DNA of 64,000 nucleotides from Apodemus sylvaticus (GCF_947179515.1 NC_067472.1:162977261-163041260); one strand, 5' to 3'. Shown: positions 27,827-39,750, numbered from the stretch's first letter. A program made the numbers and translations. Notes: generated by a model from the sequence alone, not told the origin.

Positions 27827-29306
27827 TCAAGTGTGATCTTTTTTTTTTTTGATAAAATATACCATCAAACTGTTACCTATTTTTATTTCTATTTTATCTC
27901 GTATAAAGATAGTTTATTTATTTATTTTTTATTTTATTCGATATATTTTTTATTTACATTTCAAATGATTTCCCCTTTTCTGTTCCCCTACTCTCCGAAA
28001 GTCACATAAGCCCCCTTCCTTCCCCCTGTTCTCCCACTCACCCCTTCCCACTTCCCTGTTCTGGTTTTGCCTTATACTGCTACACTGAGTCTTTCCAGAA
28101 CCAGGGGCCACTCCTCCGTTCTTCTTGTACCTCATTTGATGTATGGATTATGTATTGCGTATTCCAGTTTTCCAGGCTAATATCTACTTATTGGTGAGTG
28201 CATACCATGATTGATCTTTTGAGTCTGGGTTACCTCACTTAGTATGATGTTCTCCAGCTTCATCCATTTGCCTAGGAATTTCATTGGTACAGTGACAGGC
28301 AGGTGGATCAATGGAACAGGATTGAAGATCCAGAAATGAACCCACACACCTATGGCCACTTTTTCCTCGACAAAGGGGCTGAAAACATCCAATGGAAAAA
28401 AGATAGCCTTTTCAACAAATGGTGCTGGTTCAACTGGAGGTCAGCATGCAGTAGAATTCGAATCGATCCATTCTTGTCTCCTTGTACTAAGCTCACTCCA
28501 AATGGATCAAGGGCCTCTACATAAAGCCAGACACTCTGAAGCTAATAGAAAAGAAACTGGGGAAGACCCTTGAGGACATCGGTATAGGGGGAAAGTTCCT
28601 GAACAGAACAGCAATAGCTTATGCTCTAAGATCAAGAATTGACAAATGGGACGTCATAAAATTACAAAGTTTCTGTAAAGCAAAGGACACCATCAAGAGG
28701 ACAAATCGGCAACCAACACATTGGGAAAAGATCATTACCAACCCTACATCAGATAGAGGGCTATTATCCAATATATACTAAGAACTCCAGAAGTTAGACC
28801 CCAGAAAACCAAATAATCTATTAAAAAATGGAGTACAGAGTGAAACAAAGAATTCTCACCTGAAGAACTTCGGATAGCAGAGAAACATCTTAAAAAATGC
28901 TCAACTTCATTAATCATCAGGGAAATGCAAATCAAAACAACCCTGAGATTTCACCTTACACCAGTCAGAATGGCTAAGATTAAAAACTCAGGAGACAGCA
29001 GGTATTGGGAAGGATGTGGAGAAAGAGGAACACTCCTCCACTGCTGGTCGGCTTGCAAATTGGTACAACCACTCTGGAAATCAGTCTGGCGGTTCCTCAG
29101 AAAACTGGGCATGTCACTCCGAAAGATCCTGCTATACCACTCCTGGGCATATACCCAGACGATTCCCCAGCATGTAATAAGGATATATGCTCCACTATGT
29201 TCATAGCAGCACTATTTATAATAGCCAGAAGCTGGAAAGAACCCAGGTATCCCTCAACAGAAGAATGGATGCAAAAAATGTGGTATATATACTCAAGTCT
29301 GATCTT
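27827..29306 (-). mobile_element. Twin-primed (5'-inverted) L1 with 3' transduction
   Basis: Order on the plus strand: TSD TCAAGTGTGATCTT (27827-27840), T-run (27841-27850), about 61 bases of non-L1 sequence (27851-27911), an L1 A-rich end and antisense 3' UTR/ORF2 end (about 27912-28282), a junction, then sense ORF2 C-terminal sequence (about 28283-29292), and TSD TCAAGTCTGATCTT (29293-29306). The two L1 pieces are adjacent in the parent element (a gap of about 40 nt) and point in opposite directions, as expected of twin priming. The 14-bp TSD has one mismatch. The ORF2 remnant is broken and non-functional. Confidence 0.9.
28283..29292 (+). pseudogene. Inverted ORF2 C-terminal fragment of the twin-primed L1
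   Basis: Sense-oriented L1 ORF2 sequence from the segment QWNRIEDPEMNPHTYGH to the end of KKMWYIYT. It includes the region matching MQIKTTLRFHLTPVRMAKIKNSG and part of the C-terminal Cys-rich segment. Several stops and frameshifts interrupt it. It lacks endonuclease and RT core. Confidence 0.88.
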
Positions 29307-30129
29307 AAAGGATGAGAAGGAGAGTCAAAGCTGGGGAGTGAGGGATGGAGGGAGGAAGAGAGAGAATATTTAATAAAATGGAATGATGCTAATGAAGATA
29401 CAGAGAGAAGGATCAAGGCCTGCCTGTAGCATGAGATTTTGAAGAAGTCAAATATATTGTTCTGATACCATGATTCAGAAGCGAGTCCTTACTTGGAAAG
29501 AAAAGATGTGATTAAAAGCATGTTACGATGGGCATCCACTTCCCAACTTCCTTGCTTTTGTTACTTCTGTCATCTTGATTTGAATGTTGGAGTCAAGATG
29601 TGCAAAGAGCATGCAGGAAGTCTCCCTGTTCTTTTAAGCACAGCATCCTTGCCTCAAAGGTATTGAGGAGCTGTCCAGGGAGAATGGTTTAGTGAAGATG
29701 AGACCTTTCTGAGATGCATATTACAGCTAAGATCAGAGAGAGTTTCTGCAGAGGAAGAAGGAAAGACTATAAATCTCTCCACCATGCTTCTTATCAAGCC
29801 TCTGTTTTATGGTTGTTTATGGCTTCTCTTGTACTTACAATTCCGAGGAGTGTTTTGTAGAACATTCTTATGGACTCAGGGGACTGTAAACAATGTCTGC
29901 CTCTTAAAACTAATTTTGCAGAAAATGTCTAGGTATAGAGTGGGCTGATTAGCAACCATTCTGTCAAGGAGGAGAGCTGTTATTGAAATAGCAAAGTATT
30001 TTCATCGAAAAGAAATAAATTGAAGTTTATAAGAAAATTGTCCTGATTCGCAGAAATTCTGGATTCAGAAACATTGCAAGCATGTATGATTTTGTTTTGC
30101 TTGGAATTCAGTAAGAAAATAATTATTTG
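29307..30129. other. Intergenic DNA, nothing recognised
   Basis: No supported gene, RNA or repeat family. Confidence 0.45.
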
Positions 30130-30482
30130 TATTCAACCATTATTGAAAAATTGATTTTTCTGTTTTTAATTATTTATTATTGTAATCATAATACAAAATA
30201 ATGCATTTCCCCTTCCCCTTTCTTTTTTTTTTCATTTTTATTTATATTTATTTTTTTATTTACATTGCAAATGATTTCCACTTTTCTGGGTCCCCACTCC
30301 CCGCAAGTCCCATAAGCCCTCTTCCGTCCCCCTATTCTTCCATCTACCCCTTCCCACTTCCCTGTTCCGGAATACCCCTATACTCTTGCACTGAGTCTTT
30401 CCAGAACCAGGGCCCACTCCTCCATTCTTTTTGGACATCATTTAATTTGTGGATTATGTCCTGGGTATTCAAAGTTTCTAGA

Positions 30483-31272
30483 CTAATATCCACTTATCAG
30501 TGAGTACATACCATGATTGATCTTTTGAGACTGGGTTACCTCACTTAGTATGATGTTCTCCAGCTCCATCCATTTGTCTAAGAATTTCATGAATTCATTG
30601 TTTCTAATGGCTGAATAGTACTCCATTGTGTAAATATACCACATTTTTTGTATCCATTCCTCCGTTGAAGGACATCTAGGTTCTTTCCAGCTTCTGGTTA
30701 CTACAAATAGGGCTGCTATGAACATAGTGGAGCATGTGTCCTTATTGCATGCTGAAGAATCCTCTGGATATATGCCCAGTAGTGGTATAACAGTGTCCAC
30801 AGGAAGTGACATGCCCAGTTTTCTGAGGAACCGCCAGACTGATTTCCAAAGTGGTTGCACCATCTAGAAATCCCACCAGCAGTGGAGGAGTGTTCATCTT
30901 TCTCCACATCCTTGCCAACACCTGCTGCCTCCTGAGTTTTTGACCTTAGCCATTCTGACTGGTGAGAGGCGAAATCTCAGGGTTGTTTTGATTTGCATTT
31001 CCCTAATGAATAATGATGTTGAACATTTCTTAAAGTGTTTCTCAGCTCTCCGAAGTTCTTCATGTGAAAATTCTTTGTTTAGCTCCGTACCCCACTTTTT
31101 AATGGGGGTTATTTGGATCTCTGGGTTCTACTTTCTTGAGTTCTTTGTATATATTAGATATTAGCCCTCTGTCAGATTTAGGGTTGGTGAAGATTCTTTC
31201 CCAGTCTGTTGGTTGACGTTTTGTCCTTTTGACGGTGTCCTTTGCCTTACAGAAACTTTGTAGTTTTATGAG
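30483..31272 (-). pseudogene. Mini-L1 ORF2 C-terminal fragment
   Basis: Encodes the C-terminal part of L1 ORF2, including MVQPLWKSVWRFLRKLGMSL and ending LISGY before a stop at 30483. The upstream portion is interrupted by stops. It has no catalytic domain. Confidence 0.85.
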
Positions 31273-31756
31273 TTTGGCCGCAGGGCTTCTCTCCTTTCAC
31301 AGATTCCTGGGCAGGACATGGGCCCGAGCCTGGTGGACTGGCAGACAAAATTTGCTACATGCTCAGTTCCTGAGTGCAGGCAGACCCCTGGTGGTTTGCA
31401 CCACCAGAAATCTAAGGCTCAAGGTGTTACAGTACCTAGTGATCCTTTTGTGTCCCTGCAGACAGTAAATATGGCTGTGGGGCTTCTCTCCTTCCACAGC
31501 TTCCCGAGCCTGGTGGGCTGGCAGACAAAAGCCTCCTAGGTGCTCAGTTCCTGAGTGCAGGCAGACCCCTGGAGGTTTGCACCACCAGAAATCTAAGGCT
31601 CAGAGTGTTACAGTACCTAGAGATCCTTTTGTGTCCCTGCAGACAGCAAGTTTGGCTGCGGGGCTTCTCTCCTTCTACAGCTTCCTGGGCAGGACACAGG
31701 CCCTGAGCCTGGCGGGCTGGCAGACAAAAGCTGCTACGTGCTCAGTTCCTGAGTGC
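31273..31756 (-). repeat. About 2.4 tandem monomers, 180-200 bp each
   Basis: Unit starts at 31273, 31470 and 31651 share the phrases GGGCTTCTCTCCTT, GCAGACAAAA, CTCAGTTCCTGAGTG, GCACCACCAGAAATCTAAGG and TCCTTTTGTGTCCCTGCAGA. The middle unit lacks about 16 bp. Tandem monomers of this size at the 5' end are typical of murine L1 promoters, but these do not resemble the L1-F monomers, so their L1 origin is inferred from position. Confidence 0.85.
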
Positions 31757-32200
31757 CCCCTTCCCCTTTCTTTCCCCAAACCTTTGCATACATATCCTTT
31801 CTTCTCTTTCAAATTCATACATACATTGGATATTAGCCCTCTATCGCATGTAGGATTGGTAAAGATCTTTTACCAATCTGTTGGTTGCTGTTTTGTCCTA
31901 TTGACAGTGTCCTTTGCCTTACAGAAGCTTTGCAATTTTATAAGGTCCCATTTGTTGATTCTTGTTCTCAGAGCATAAGCCATTGGCATTCTATTGAGGA
32001 AATTCTCCCCTGTGCCCATGTGTTCAAGGTTCTTCCCCACTTTCTCCTCTATAAGCTTCAGTGTATCTGGTTTTATGTGTAGGTACTTGATCTACTTGGA
32101 GTTGAGCTTTGTACAAGAAGGTAAGAATGGGTCAATTTGCATTTTTCTGCATGCTGACCTCCAATTGATCGACCACCATTTGTTAAAAATGCTGTCTTTT

Positions 32201-33064
32201 AATAGCTGAATAATACTCCATTGTGTATATATACCACATTTTTTGCATTCATTCTTCTGTTGAGGGATACCTGGTTCTTTCCAGCTTCTGGCTATTATAA
32301 ATAGGGCTGCTATAAACATAGTGGAGCATGTATCCTTGTTACATGCTGGGGAATCCTCTGGGTATATGCCAGAAGTGATATGTCACTTCTTTCGGAAGTG
32401 ACATGCCCAGTTTTCTGAGGAACCGCCAGACTGATTTCCAGAGTGGTTGTACCAGTTTGCAACCCCACCAGCAGTGGAGGAATGTTGCTCTTTCTCCACA
32501 TCCTTGCCAAAGCCTGCTGTCTCCTGAATTTTTAATCTTAGCCATTCTGACTGGTGTAAGGTAAAATCTCAGGGTTGTTTTGATTTGCATTTCCCTAATG
32601 ACTAATGAAGTTGAGCATTTTTTAAAGATGCTTCTCAGCCATCCAATGTTCTTCAGGTGAAAATTCTTTGTTTAGCTCTGTACCCCATTTTTTAATAGGG
32701 TTATTTGGTTTTCATGAAATTCTTAGACAAATGGATGGAGTTGGAGAACATCATACTAAGTGAGGTAACCCAGTATCAAAAGATCAATCATGGTATGCAC
32801 TCACTAATAAGTGGATATTAGCCTAGAAAATTGGAATATCCAAAACATAATCCACCCATCAAATGAGGTACAAGAAGAATGGAGGAGTGGCCCCTGGTTC
32901 TGGAAAGATTCAGTGTAGCAGTATAGGGCAAAACCAGAACAGGGAAGTAGGAAGGGGTGGATGGGAGAATAGGGGGAAGGAAGGGGGCTTATGTGACTTT
33001 TGGGGAGTGGGGGGCCTGAAAAGGGGAAATCATTTGAAATGTAAATAAAAAATATATCGAATAA
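32201..33064 (+). mobile_element. Twin-primed L1 nested in L1-C ORF2
   Basis: Bounded by a perfect 16-bp duplication, AAAAATGCTGTCTTTT, at 32185-32200 and 33065-33080. The left part (32201 to about 32711) is antisense ORF2 C-terminal sequence. The right part (about 32712-33064) is sense ORF2 end (KWMELENIILSEV), 3' UTR and A-rich tail. The opposed, nearly contiguous pieces show twin priming. The insertion point on the plus strand reads GTT|AAAAA, the preferred L1 endonuclease target. Removing it restores the surrounding L1-C sequence. Confidence 0.93.
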
Positions 33065-33848
33065 AAAAATGCTGTCTTTTTTCCACTGGATGTTTTTAGC
33101 ACCTTTGTCAATTACCAAGTGGTGTATGTGTGAGTTCATTTCTGGGTCTTCACTTCTGTTCCGTTGACCTTCCTGACTGTCTCCATACCAATACTATACA
33201 GGTTTTTTTTTTTTTTTTTTTTGTCACTATTCCTCTGAAGTAGAGCTTGAGGTCAGGGATAGTGATTCCCCCAGGAGATCTTCTGTTTTAGAGAATAGTT
33301 TTCACTATCCTGAGTTTTGTTATTCCAAATGAATTTGCAGATTTCTCTTTCTAGCTCTATGAAAAACTGATTTGGAATTTTGATGGGAATTGCATTGAGT
33401 CTGTAGATTGCTTTTGGCAAGGTGGCCATTTTTACTATATTAATCCTTCCAATACATGAGCATGGGAGATCTTTCCATCTTCTGAGATCTTCTGTGATTC
33501 CTTTCTTCAGAGGCTTGAAGTTCTTGTCATATATATCTTTCACTTGCTTGGTTAGTGTCACACCAAGGTATGTAATATTATTTGTGACTATTGTGAAGGG
33601 TATCATTTCCCTAATATCTTTCTCAGCTTGTTTATCCTTTGAGTAGAGGAAGGCTACTGATTTGTTTGAGTTAACTTTATATCCAGCCACTTTGCTGAAG
33701 TTGTTTATCAGCTTTAGGAGTTCTCTGGTGGAATTTTAATCAGTTAAGTATATGATCATATCATCTGCAAATAGTGATATTTTGACTTCTTTTTAATTTG
33801 TATACATTTGACCTCCTTTTGTTGTCTAAGTGCTCTGGCTAGGACTTC

Positions 33849-33966
<118 letters not shown>

Positions 33967-34540
33967 AGGCAGGCTTGTCTGGTCCCCTGTTTTAGTGGGA
34001 TTGCTTCAAGTTTCTTTCCAGTTAGTTTGATATTGGCTACTGGTTTACAGTATAGTGTTTCACTATGTTTAGGTATGGGCCTTGAATTTCTGATCTCCCC
34101 AACTTTTATCATGAAGTGATGCTGAATTTTGTCAAAATCTTTTTCAGCATCTAATGAAATGTCTATATGGTATTTTTCTTTAAGTTTGTTTATGCAGTGA
34201 ATTGCATTGATGGATTTCCATTTATTGAATCATCCCTGGATCCCTGGGATGAAACCTACTTGATTGTGATGAATTATTGTTTTGATGCATTCTTGGATTC
34301 AGTTGGACAGAATTGTGATGAGAATTTTGGCATCAATGTTCATAAGGGAAATTGGTCTGAATTTCACTTTCCTTGTTTGGTTTTTGTTTGGTTTAGGTAT
34401 AACCATTATTGTAGCTTCATAGAATGAGTTGTGTAGTGCTCCTTGAGTTTCTATTTTGTGGAATAGTTTGAAGAGTATAGGTATTAGCTGTTTTTTGAAG
34501 ATCTGATAGATGTCCCCACTAAATCTATCAGGTCCTGGGC

Positions 34541-34582
34541 TATTTTATTTTATTTTATTTTATTTTATTTTATTTTATTTTA
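34541..34582. repeat. (TTTTA)n array inside L1-C ORF2
   Basis: About eight pentanucleotide units of TATTT. Confidence 0.95.
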
Positions 34583-36007
34583 TGACTATTAGTAACTGAT
34601 TCTATTTCCTCAGGACTTATGGGACTATTTAGATGGTTTGTCTGCTCCTGTTTTACTGTTGGCACCTGGTATGTATCTAGAAAATTGCCTATTTTGTCCA
34701 GATTTTCCAATTTTGTTGAGTATAAGCTCTTGTAGTAAGATCTGATGATTTTTTGAATTTCCACAGTATCTGTTGTTATATCTTCCTTTTCATTTCTGAT
34801 TTTATTAATTTGGGTAGTGCCTCTGAGCCCTCTGGTTAGTCTGGCTAAGGGTTTATCTTTCTTGTTGATTTTCTCAAAGAACCAGCTCCTACTTTTGTTG
34901 ATTCTTTGTATAGTACTTTTTGTTTCAACTTGGTTGATTTCAGTCCTAGTTTCATGATTTCCTGCCTTCTACTCCTCTTGGGTGTATTAGCTTCTTTTTG
35001 TTCTAGAGCTTTCAGGTGTGTTGACTAGCTGCTAGTGTAAGCTCTCTCCATTTTCTTTTTGGAGGCACTTAGAGCTATGACTTTTCCTCTTAGCACTGCT
35101 TTTATTGTGTCCCATAAGTTTTGGTATGATGTGTGTTCATTTCCATTAAATTCTAAAAAGTCTTTAATTTCTTTATCTTGTCCTTGACCAAGTTATCATT
35201 GACTAGAGCATTGTTCAACATCCATGTGTATGTGTATTTTATGTTGTTTTTGTTTGGGGTACATGGAATTATGTCAATATACCTGTATCTGTTAAGGTCT
35301 GTTTTGTGGCCAATTACATGGTCAGTTTTGCAGAAGGTACCATGAGGTGCTGAGAAGAAGTTATATTCTTTTACTTGAGGATGGAATGTTCTATAAATAT
35401 CTGTTAGATCAATTTGGTCCATAACTTCAGTTAGTTTAACCGTGTCTCTGTTTAGTTTCTGTTTCCATGATTTGTCCATTTTTGAGAGTCTGTTGAAGTT
35501 TTCCATTATTATTGTGTGGGGTGCAATGTGTGCTTTGAGATTGAGTACAGTTTCTTTTATGAATGTGGGTGCCCTTGCATTTGGAGCATAGATATTTAGT
35601 ATTGAGAGTTCATTTTGGTAGATTTTTCCTTTGGCCAGTATGATGTGTTCCTCCTTATCTTCTTTGACAACTTTTGGTTGCAAGTTGATTTTATTTGATA
35701 TAATAAATGCCACTCCAGCTTGTTTCTTGAGACCATTTGCTTGGAAAATTGTTTTCCAACCTTTTACTCTGAGGTCGTGAGTGTCTTTGTCACTGAGGTG
35801 GGTTTCTTTTATGCGGCAAAATGTTGGGTCCTGTTTATGTATCCTATCTGTTATTCTGTGTCTTTTTATTGGGAAATTGGGACCATTGGTTGATGTTAAG
35901 AGATATTAAGGAAAAGTGATTGCTGTTTCCTGTTATTTTCATTGTTAAAGGTGGAATTCTGTTTGTGTGGCTATCTTTTTTTTTTTTTTCAGTTTGTTGA
36001 AAGAAGA

Positions 36008-37230
36008 TTATTTTATTGCTTTTTCTACGGTGTAGTTTCCAGCCTTGTGTTGGTATTTTCCACCCATTATTCTTTGGAGAGCTGGGTTTATGGAAGGATA
36101 TTGTGTAAATTTGATTTTGTTATGGAATGTCTTGTTTTCTCCATCTATAGTAATTGAGAGTTTTGCTGGGTATAATAGCCTGGGCTGACATTTATGTTCT
36201 CTTAGGATCTGTACGACATCTGTCCAGGATCTTCTAGCCTTCATAGTTTCTAGTGAGAAATCTGGTGTAATTCTGATAAGTCTGCCTTTATATGTTCCTT
36301 GACCTTTTCCCCTTACTTCTTTTAATATTCTTTCTTTGTTTAGTGCATTTAATGTTTTCAATATTATGTGTCAGGAGAAATTTCTATTCTGGTCCACTCT
36401 GTTTGGAGTTCTGTAGGCTTCTTGTATGTCCATGTGAATCTCTCTCTTTAGGTTAGGGAAATTTTCTTCTATAATGTTGAAGATATTTACTGATCCTTTA
36501 AGTTAAGAGCCTTCGCTATTTTCTATAACTATTATCCTTAGGTTTAGCCTTCTCATTGTTTCCTGGATTACTTGGATGTTTTGTGTCAGGAGCTTTCTGC
36601 AATTTGTATTTTCTTTGGCTGTTGTGTCGATGTTTTCTATGGCATCTTCTGCACCTGGGATTCTCTCTTCTATCTCTTGTATTCTATTGGTGATGCTTGC
36701 ATCTATGACTACTGAATTCTTTCCAAGGTTTTCTATCTCCAGAGATGTCTCACTTTGTGATTTCTTTATTGTTTCTACTTCCAGTTTTAGATCCTAGGTA
36801 GTTTTGTTTAGTTCCTTCACTCGTTTTGTTGTTGTTGTTTGTTTTGTTTTGTTTTGTTTTGTGTGTGTGTGTGTGTGTGTGTGTTTTCCTGAAACTCTTT
36901 GTGTTTCCTGTTTAAGGGCTTCTACCTGTTGACCCATGTTCTCCTATCTTTCTTTAATAGATTTTTGTGTTTCCTTTTTAAGGGCTTCTATCTGTTGACC
37001 CATGTTCTCCTGTGTTTTTTTTTAAGGGATTTTGTGTTTCCTCTTTAAGGGCCTCTATCTGTTGACCCCTGTTCTCCTGTATTTCTTTAAGAGTGTTATT
37101 TATGTCCTCCTTGACATCCTCTATCAACATCAGGAGAAGTGATTTTAAATGCAGCTCTTGCTTTTCTAGTGTGTTGGGGTATCCAGGATTTGCTGTTGCG
37201 GGATAACTGGGTTCAGATGGTGTCATGTTG
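36008..37230 (-). pseudogene. L1-C ORF1 pseudogene with an expanded coiled-coil repeat
   Basis: The C-terminal and RRM portions are recognisable at 36361-36008 (TYKGRLIRITPDFSLETMKA, ARRSWTDVVQILREHKCQPR). The N-terminal region at 37226-36978 contains NTLKEIQENRGQQIEALKEE. Between them, direct DNA repeats with a period of about 66 bp start near 36901, 36967 and 37034 and encode coiled-coil units. A (GT)n run at about 36861-36883 and several stops break the frame. Confidence 0.82.
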
Positions 37231-37239
37231 CCTTGGTTT

Positions 37240-38010
37240 CTGTTGGTAATGATCTTGCATTTGCCATTCCCATCTAATTTTGTCTGGTGTTAGCTGGTCT
37301 TGCTGTTTCTGATTGTGGCTTATCTGTCCTGCAATCCTGCATATCTGTACTCCTGAGATTCCCAGTCTGTCTGTGCACACAGGTATGTAGGCTCTCCTGG
37401 GAGACCAGGTCTCCTGTGCTCCCAGGCCTCTCCATGCTCCAAATTCCCTGAGTGTGGCTAGTTCTCAAATATCCTGAGTGCAGTTGGTTCTCAAATGCCC
37501 TGAGTATAGGTGGTTCTCTAGGAATTACTAGAAGATGGTGTCTTCATTGTGGCAGACCTGGCAAGATTCAAATGCCCTGAGTGGCTGGTTCTCTAGGAAT
37601 TATCAGGAAATGGTGTCTTCAATGTGGTAAACCACATGTCCTGAGTTGCTGGTTCTCAAAAGCCCTGCTTGGTTGGTACTCTAGTAAGTATAAGGAAATG
37701 TTGTCTTCACTGTGGTAAACCTTGCTAAATTCTGTCACAGCAAAAAGGGCTGGCAGCAGACAGGGGATAAGGATAGGAAGGAGACTGCTATTCCAAAGGG
37801 CAGGGCTTTTGGTGGTTGCTGGGTATAGGGCCCTGAAAACCCTGACAGCAGCTCTAGGCCTCCAGAGGTGGAAGAGTTGTTCTTACCAAATGTCTGAGTG
37901 ACTGGTTCTCTAGGAAGTATTAGTAGAGGGTGCCTTCAGTATGGGAGACCTGGCAGAGTTCTTCCACAGTAGAAAGAGCTGGCAGCTGTGGAAGGGGGAA
38001 TAGGATTGGA
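37240..38010 (-). promoter_or_regulatory. L1-C 5' UTR with degenerate internal repeats
   Basis: Upstream of ORF1. Phrases such as GGTTCTCTAGGAA, GGTGTCTTCA-like and CCTGAGTG(G)CTGGTTCTC recur several times, suggesting decayed promoter monomers of about 100-200 bp. The end is approximate. Confidence 0.55.
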
Positions 38011-38301
38011 CAAACTTGGCCTTTTTAAGATTTCTTTTTTCTGTCCTTTCTATCCCCTCTTTTCCCTTCCTTGCATTGTCTCTTTTTCTTCCTCACACTT
38101 CTTCCTCTCCCTCCCTCTTTTTGTTCCCCAGACAATTTAGTCAGAACTGTCCATGTTTCAGTAATATTCTCCACAGTATAAAAATCCTAAGAAACTGTGA
38201 CATTATCCCACACAAGCAGTGTTTAATCTATCAGAAGCCATGCTTAAATGGCACATGCAATAGAATAACAAGTCTGTGTACATTAAAAAATGCAAAGGAT
38301 T

Positions 38302-38427
38302 GGGCTGGAAAGATGACTCAGTGGTTAAGAGCACTGACTGCTCTTCCAGAGGTCCTGATTTCAATTCCTAGCAACTACATGGTGGCTCACAACCATCTGT
38401 AACAGGTTCTGATACACTCTTCTGGTA

Positions 38428-38459
<32 letters not shown>

Positions 38460-38512
38460 TCTGAAGACAGCTGCAGTCTACCCATATAAATAAAAATAAA
38501 TAAATCTTTTTT
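38302..38512 (+). repeat. B2/B3-type SINE with perfect TSD
   Basis: Starts GGGCTGGAAAGATGACTCAG, with an A-box-like CTCAGTGGTTAAGAGC and a B-box-like GGTCCTGATTTCAATTCC, then TGGTGGCTCACAACCATC, an internal (GT)n at about 38427-38458, and an AAATAAATAAATC tail. It is flanked by the 15-bp duplication AAAATGCAAAGGATT at 38287-38301 and 38513-38527. Well preserved, so relatively young. Confidence 0.93.
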
Positions 38513-38527
38513 AAAATGCAAAGGATT

Positions 38528-39350
38528 TATCAAGTAAACTACAAGTATAACTTGATAATCAAGCACTTGTAACAGAGACTGAGGATCATTCTAAGAGAAT
38601 TTTTGGTTTAGGAAACAGAAGGCATGAAGATTAAGATTTAAGAAAAAAAAAGGATTAAAAAGCCCACCTTTCTCAAAGCATGGGAAGAGCAGCACTTTCC
38701 ATTTCTTTATATGCCTGCTCTTGAGCAATTAGCTTCTGGGATGCTGCCAGGCAGCAGCAATTTTGTCTCTCTCAGAACTCTTGGGACTATAGGGAAAGCA
38801 AGATAAATATTCATGACACCACACTGTCAGCTCGATTCTGATGAAACTCCAGTAACAACATCCCTATGAAATGGCGAATAGAGTATGGCTCCAGTAGAAT
38901 TCCTGGTGGCTTCACTAAAAAGAGTGTAAATGTCATGAAAATGACACAAGGAGCATATAAGAGGGAGAAGAGTACTCAAGCACTTCCCTGAAGCATCAGC
39001 AGAATCCAAAGTCTCCTTCCTTCAAATGCTCCAGCATGGAGGAACATTGTTTCTGATAGCTGCATCATTCTCCATCTCTTACTCTGCAGCCACTGCAGGT
39101 AATGGCCTAACAGTCAAAGGACCCTGCATAGTGTTGTCAATTTGTTGCTGGAAAAAAGTCTAGATTTAGGCACCAAAAGAAGTTATAAGTACTCATTACC
39201 ATGTGTAGGGGATTTGAGACTTTATTCTGTTTTTACCCATGGTCTTTCAATTGACTTTATTTCTGTAAGCATCTTTGGAGGCTGCACAGTATTCAGCCCT
39301 TGCCTCTTCCTGTAAACAAGCATATCATCTGGGTACCCTCTTTGGATGGT
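38528..39350. other. Intergenic DNA, nothing recognised
   Basis: No supported gene or repeat family. Confidence 0.45.
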
Positions 39351-39750
39351 GTACTGGCTAGTTTTGTGTGTCAACTTGACACAGGCTGGAGTTATCACAG
39401 AGAAAGAAGCTTTAGTTGGGGAAGTGCCCCCATGAGATCCAGCTGTGGGGCATTTTCTCAATTAGTGATCAAGTTGGGAGGGCCACTTGTGGGTGGTACC
39501 ACCTTTGGACTGATGCTCTTGGGTTCTATAAGAGAGCAGCCTGAGCAAGCCCGAGGAAGCAAGCCAGTAAGAAACATCTCACCATGGCCTCTGCATCAGC
39601 TCCTGCTTCCTGACCTGCTTTAGTTCCAGTCCTGACTTCCTTTAGTGATGAACTGCAATGTGGAAGTGTAAGCTCAATAAACCCTTTCCTCCCCAACTTG
39701 CTTCTTGGTTATGATGCTTGTGCAGGAATAGAAACCCTGACTAAGACAAA
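39351..39750 (+). repeat. Dispersed rodent repeat, well preserved
   Basis: Begins ACTGGCTAGTTTTGTGTGTC followed by AACTTGACACAGGCTGG. It contains CTCAATTAGTGATCAAGTTG and GCTCAATAAACCCTTTCC (polyadenylation-like), and ends AGAAACCCTGACTAAGAC. I recognise it as a frequent murine interspersed repeat but not its name. The 107-codon open frame across it has no protein family signature. Confidence 0.65.

Larger units (their letters stand above)
30226..31756 (-). mobile_element. Mini-L1: tandem promoter-like monomers joined to an L1 3' end
   Basis: It is flanked by a 17-bp duplication, CCCCTTCCCCTTTCTTT, at 30209-30225 and 31757-31773. Read on the minus strand there are about 2.4 tandem units of roughly 180-200 bp (31756-31273), then directly the 3' part of ORF2 (31272-30483), a 3' UTR and a T-run on the plus strand. 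The endonuclease, the RT core and ORF1 are absent. That one TSD pair encloses both parts argues that they integrated together. Confidence 0.82.

Noticed and set aside
31273..31756. The tandem monomers as a CRISPR-like or satellite array
   Set aside because: The units are long, without spacers, only about 2.4 copies, and enclosed with an L1 3' end by one TSD pair.
38016..38402. 128-codon open frame as a gene
   Set aside because: Its second half runs into a B2/B3 SINE and its first half is a pyrimidine-rich tract.
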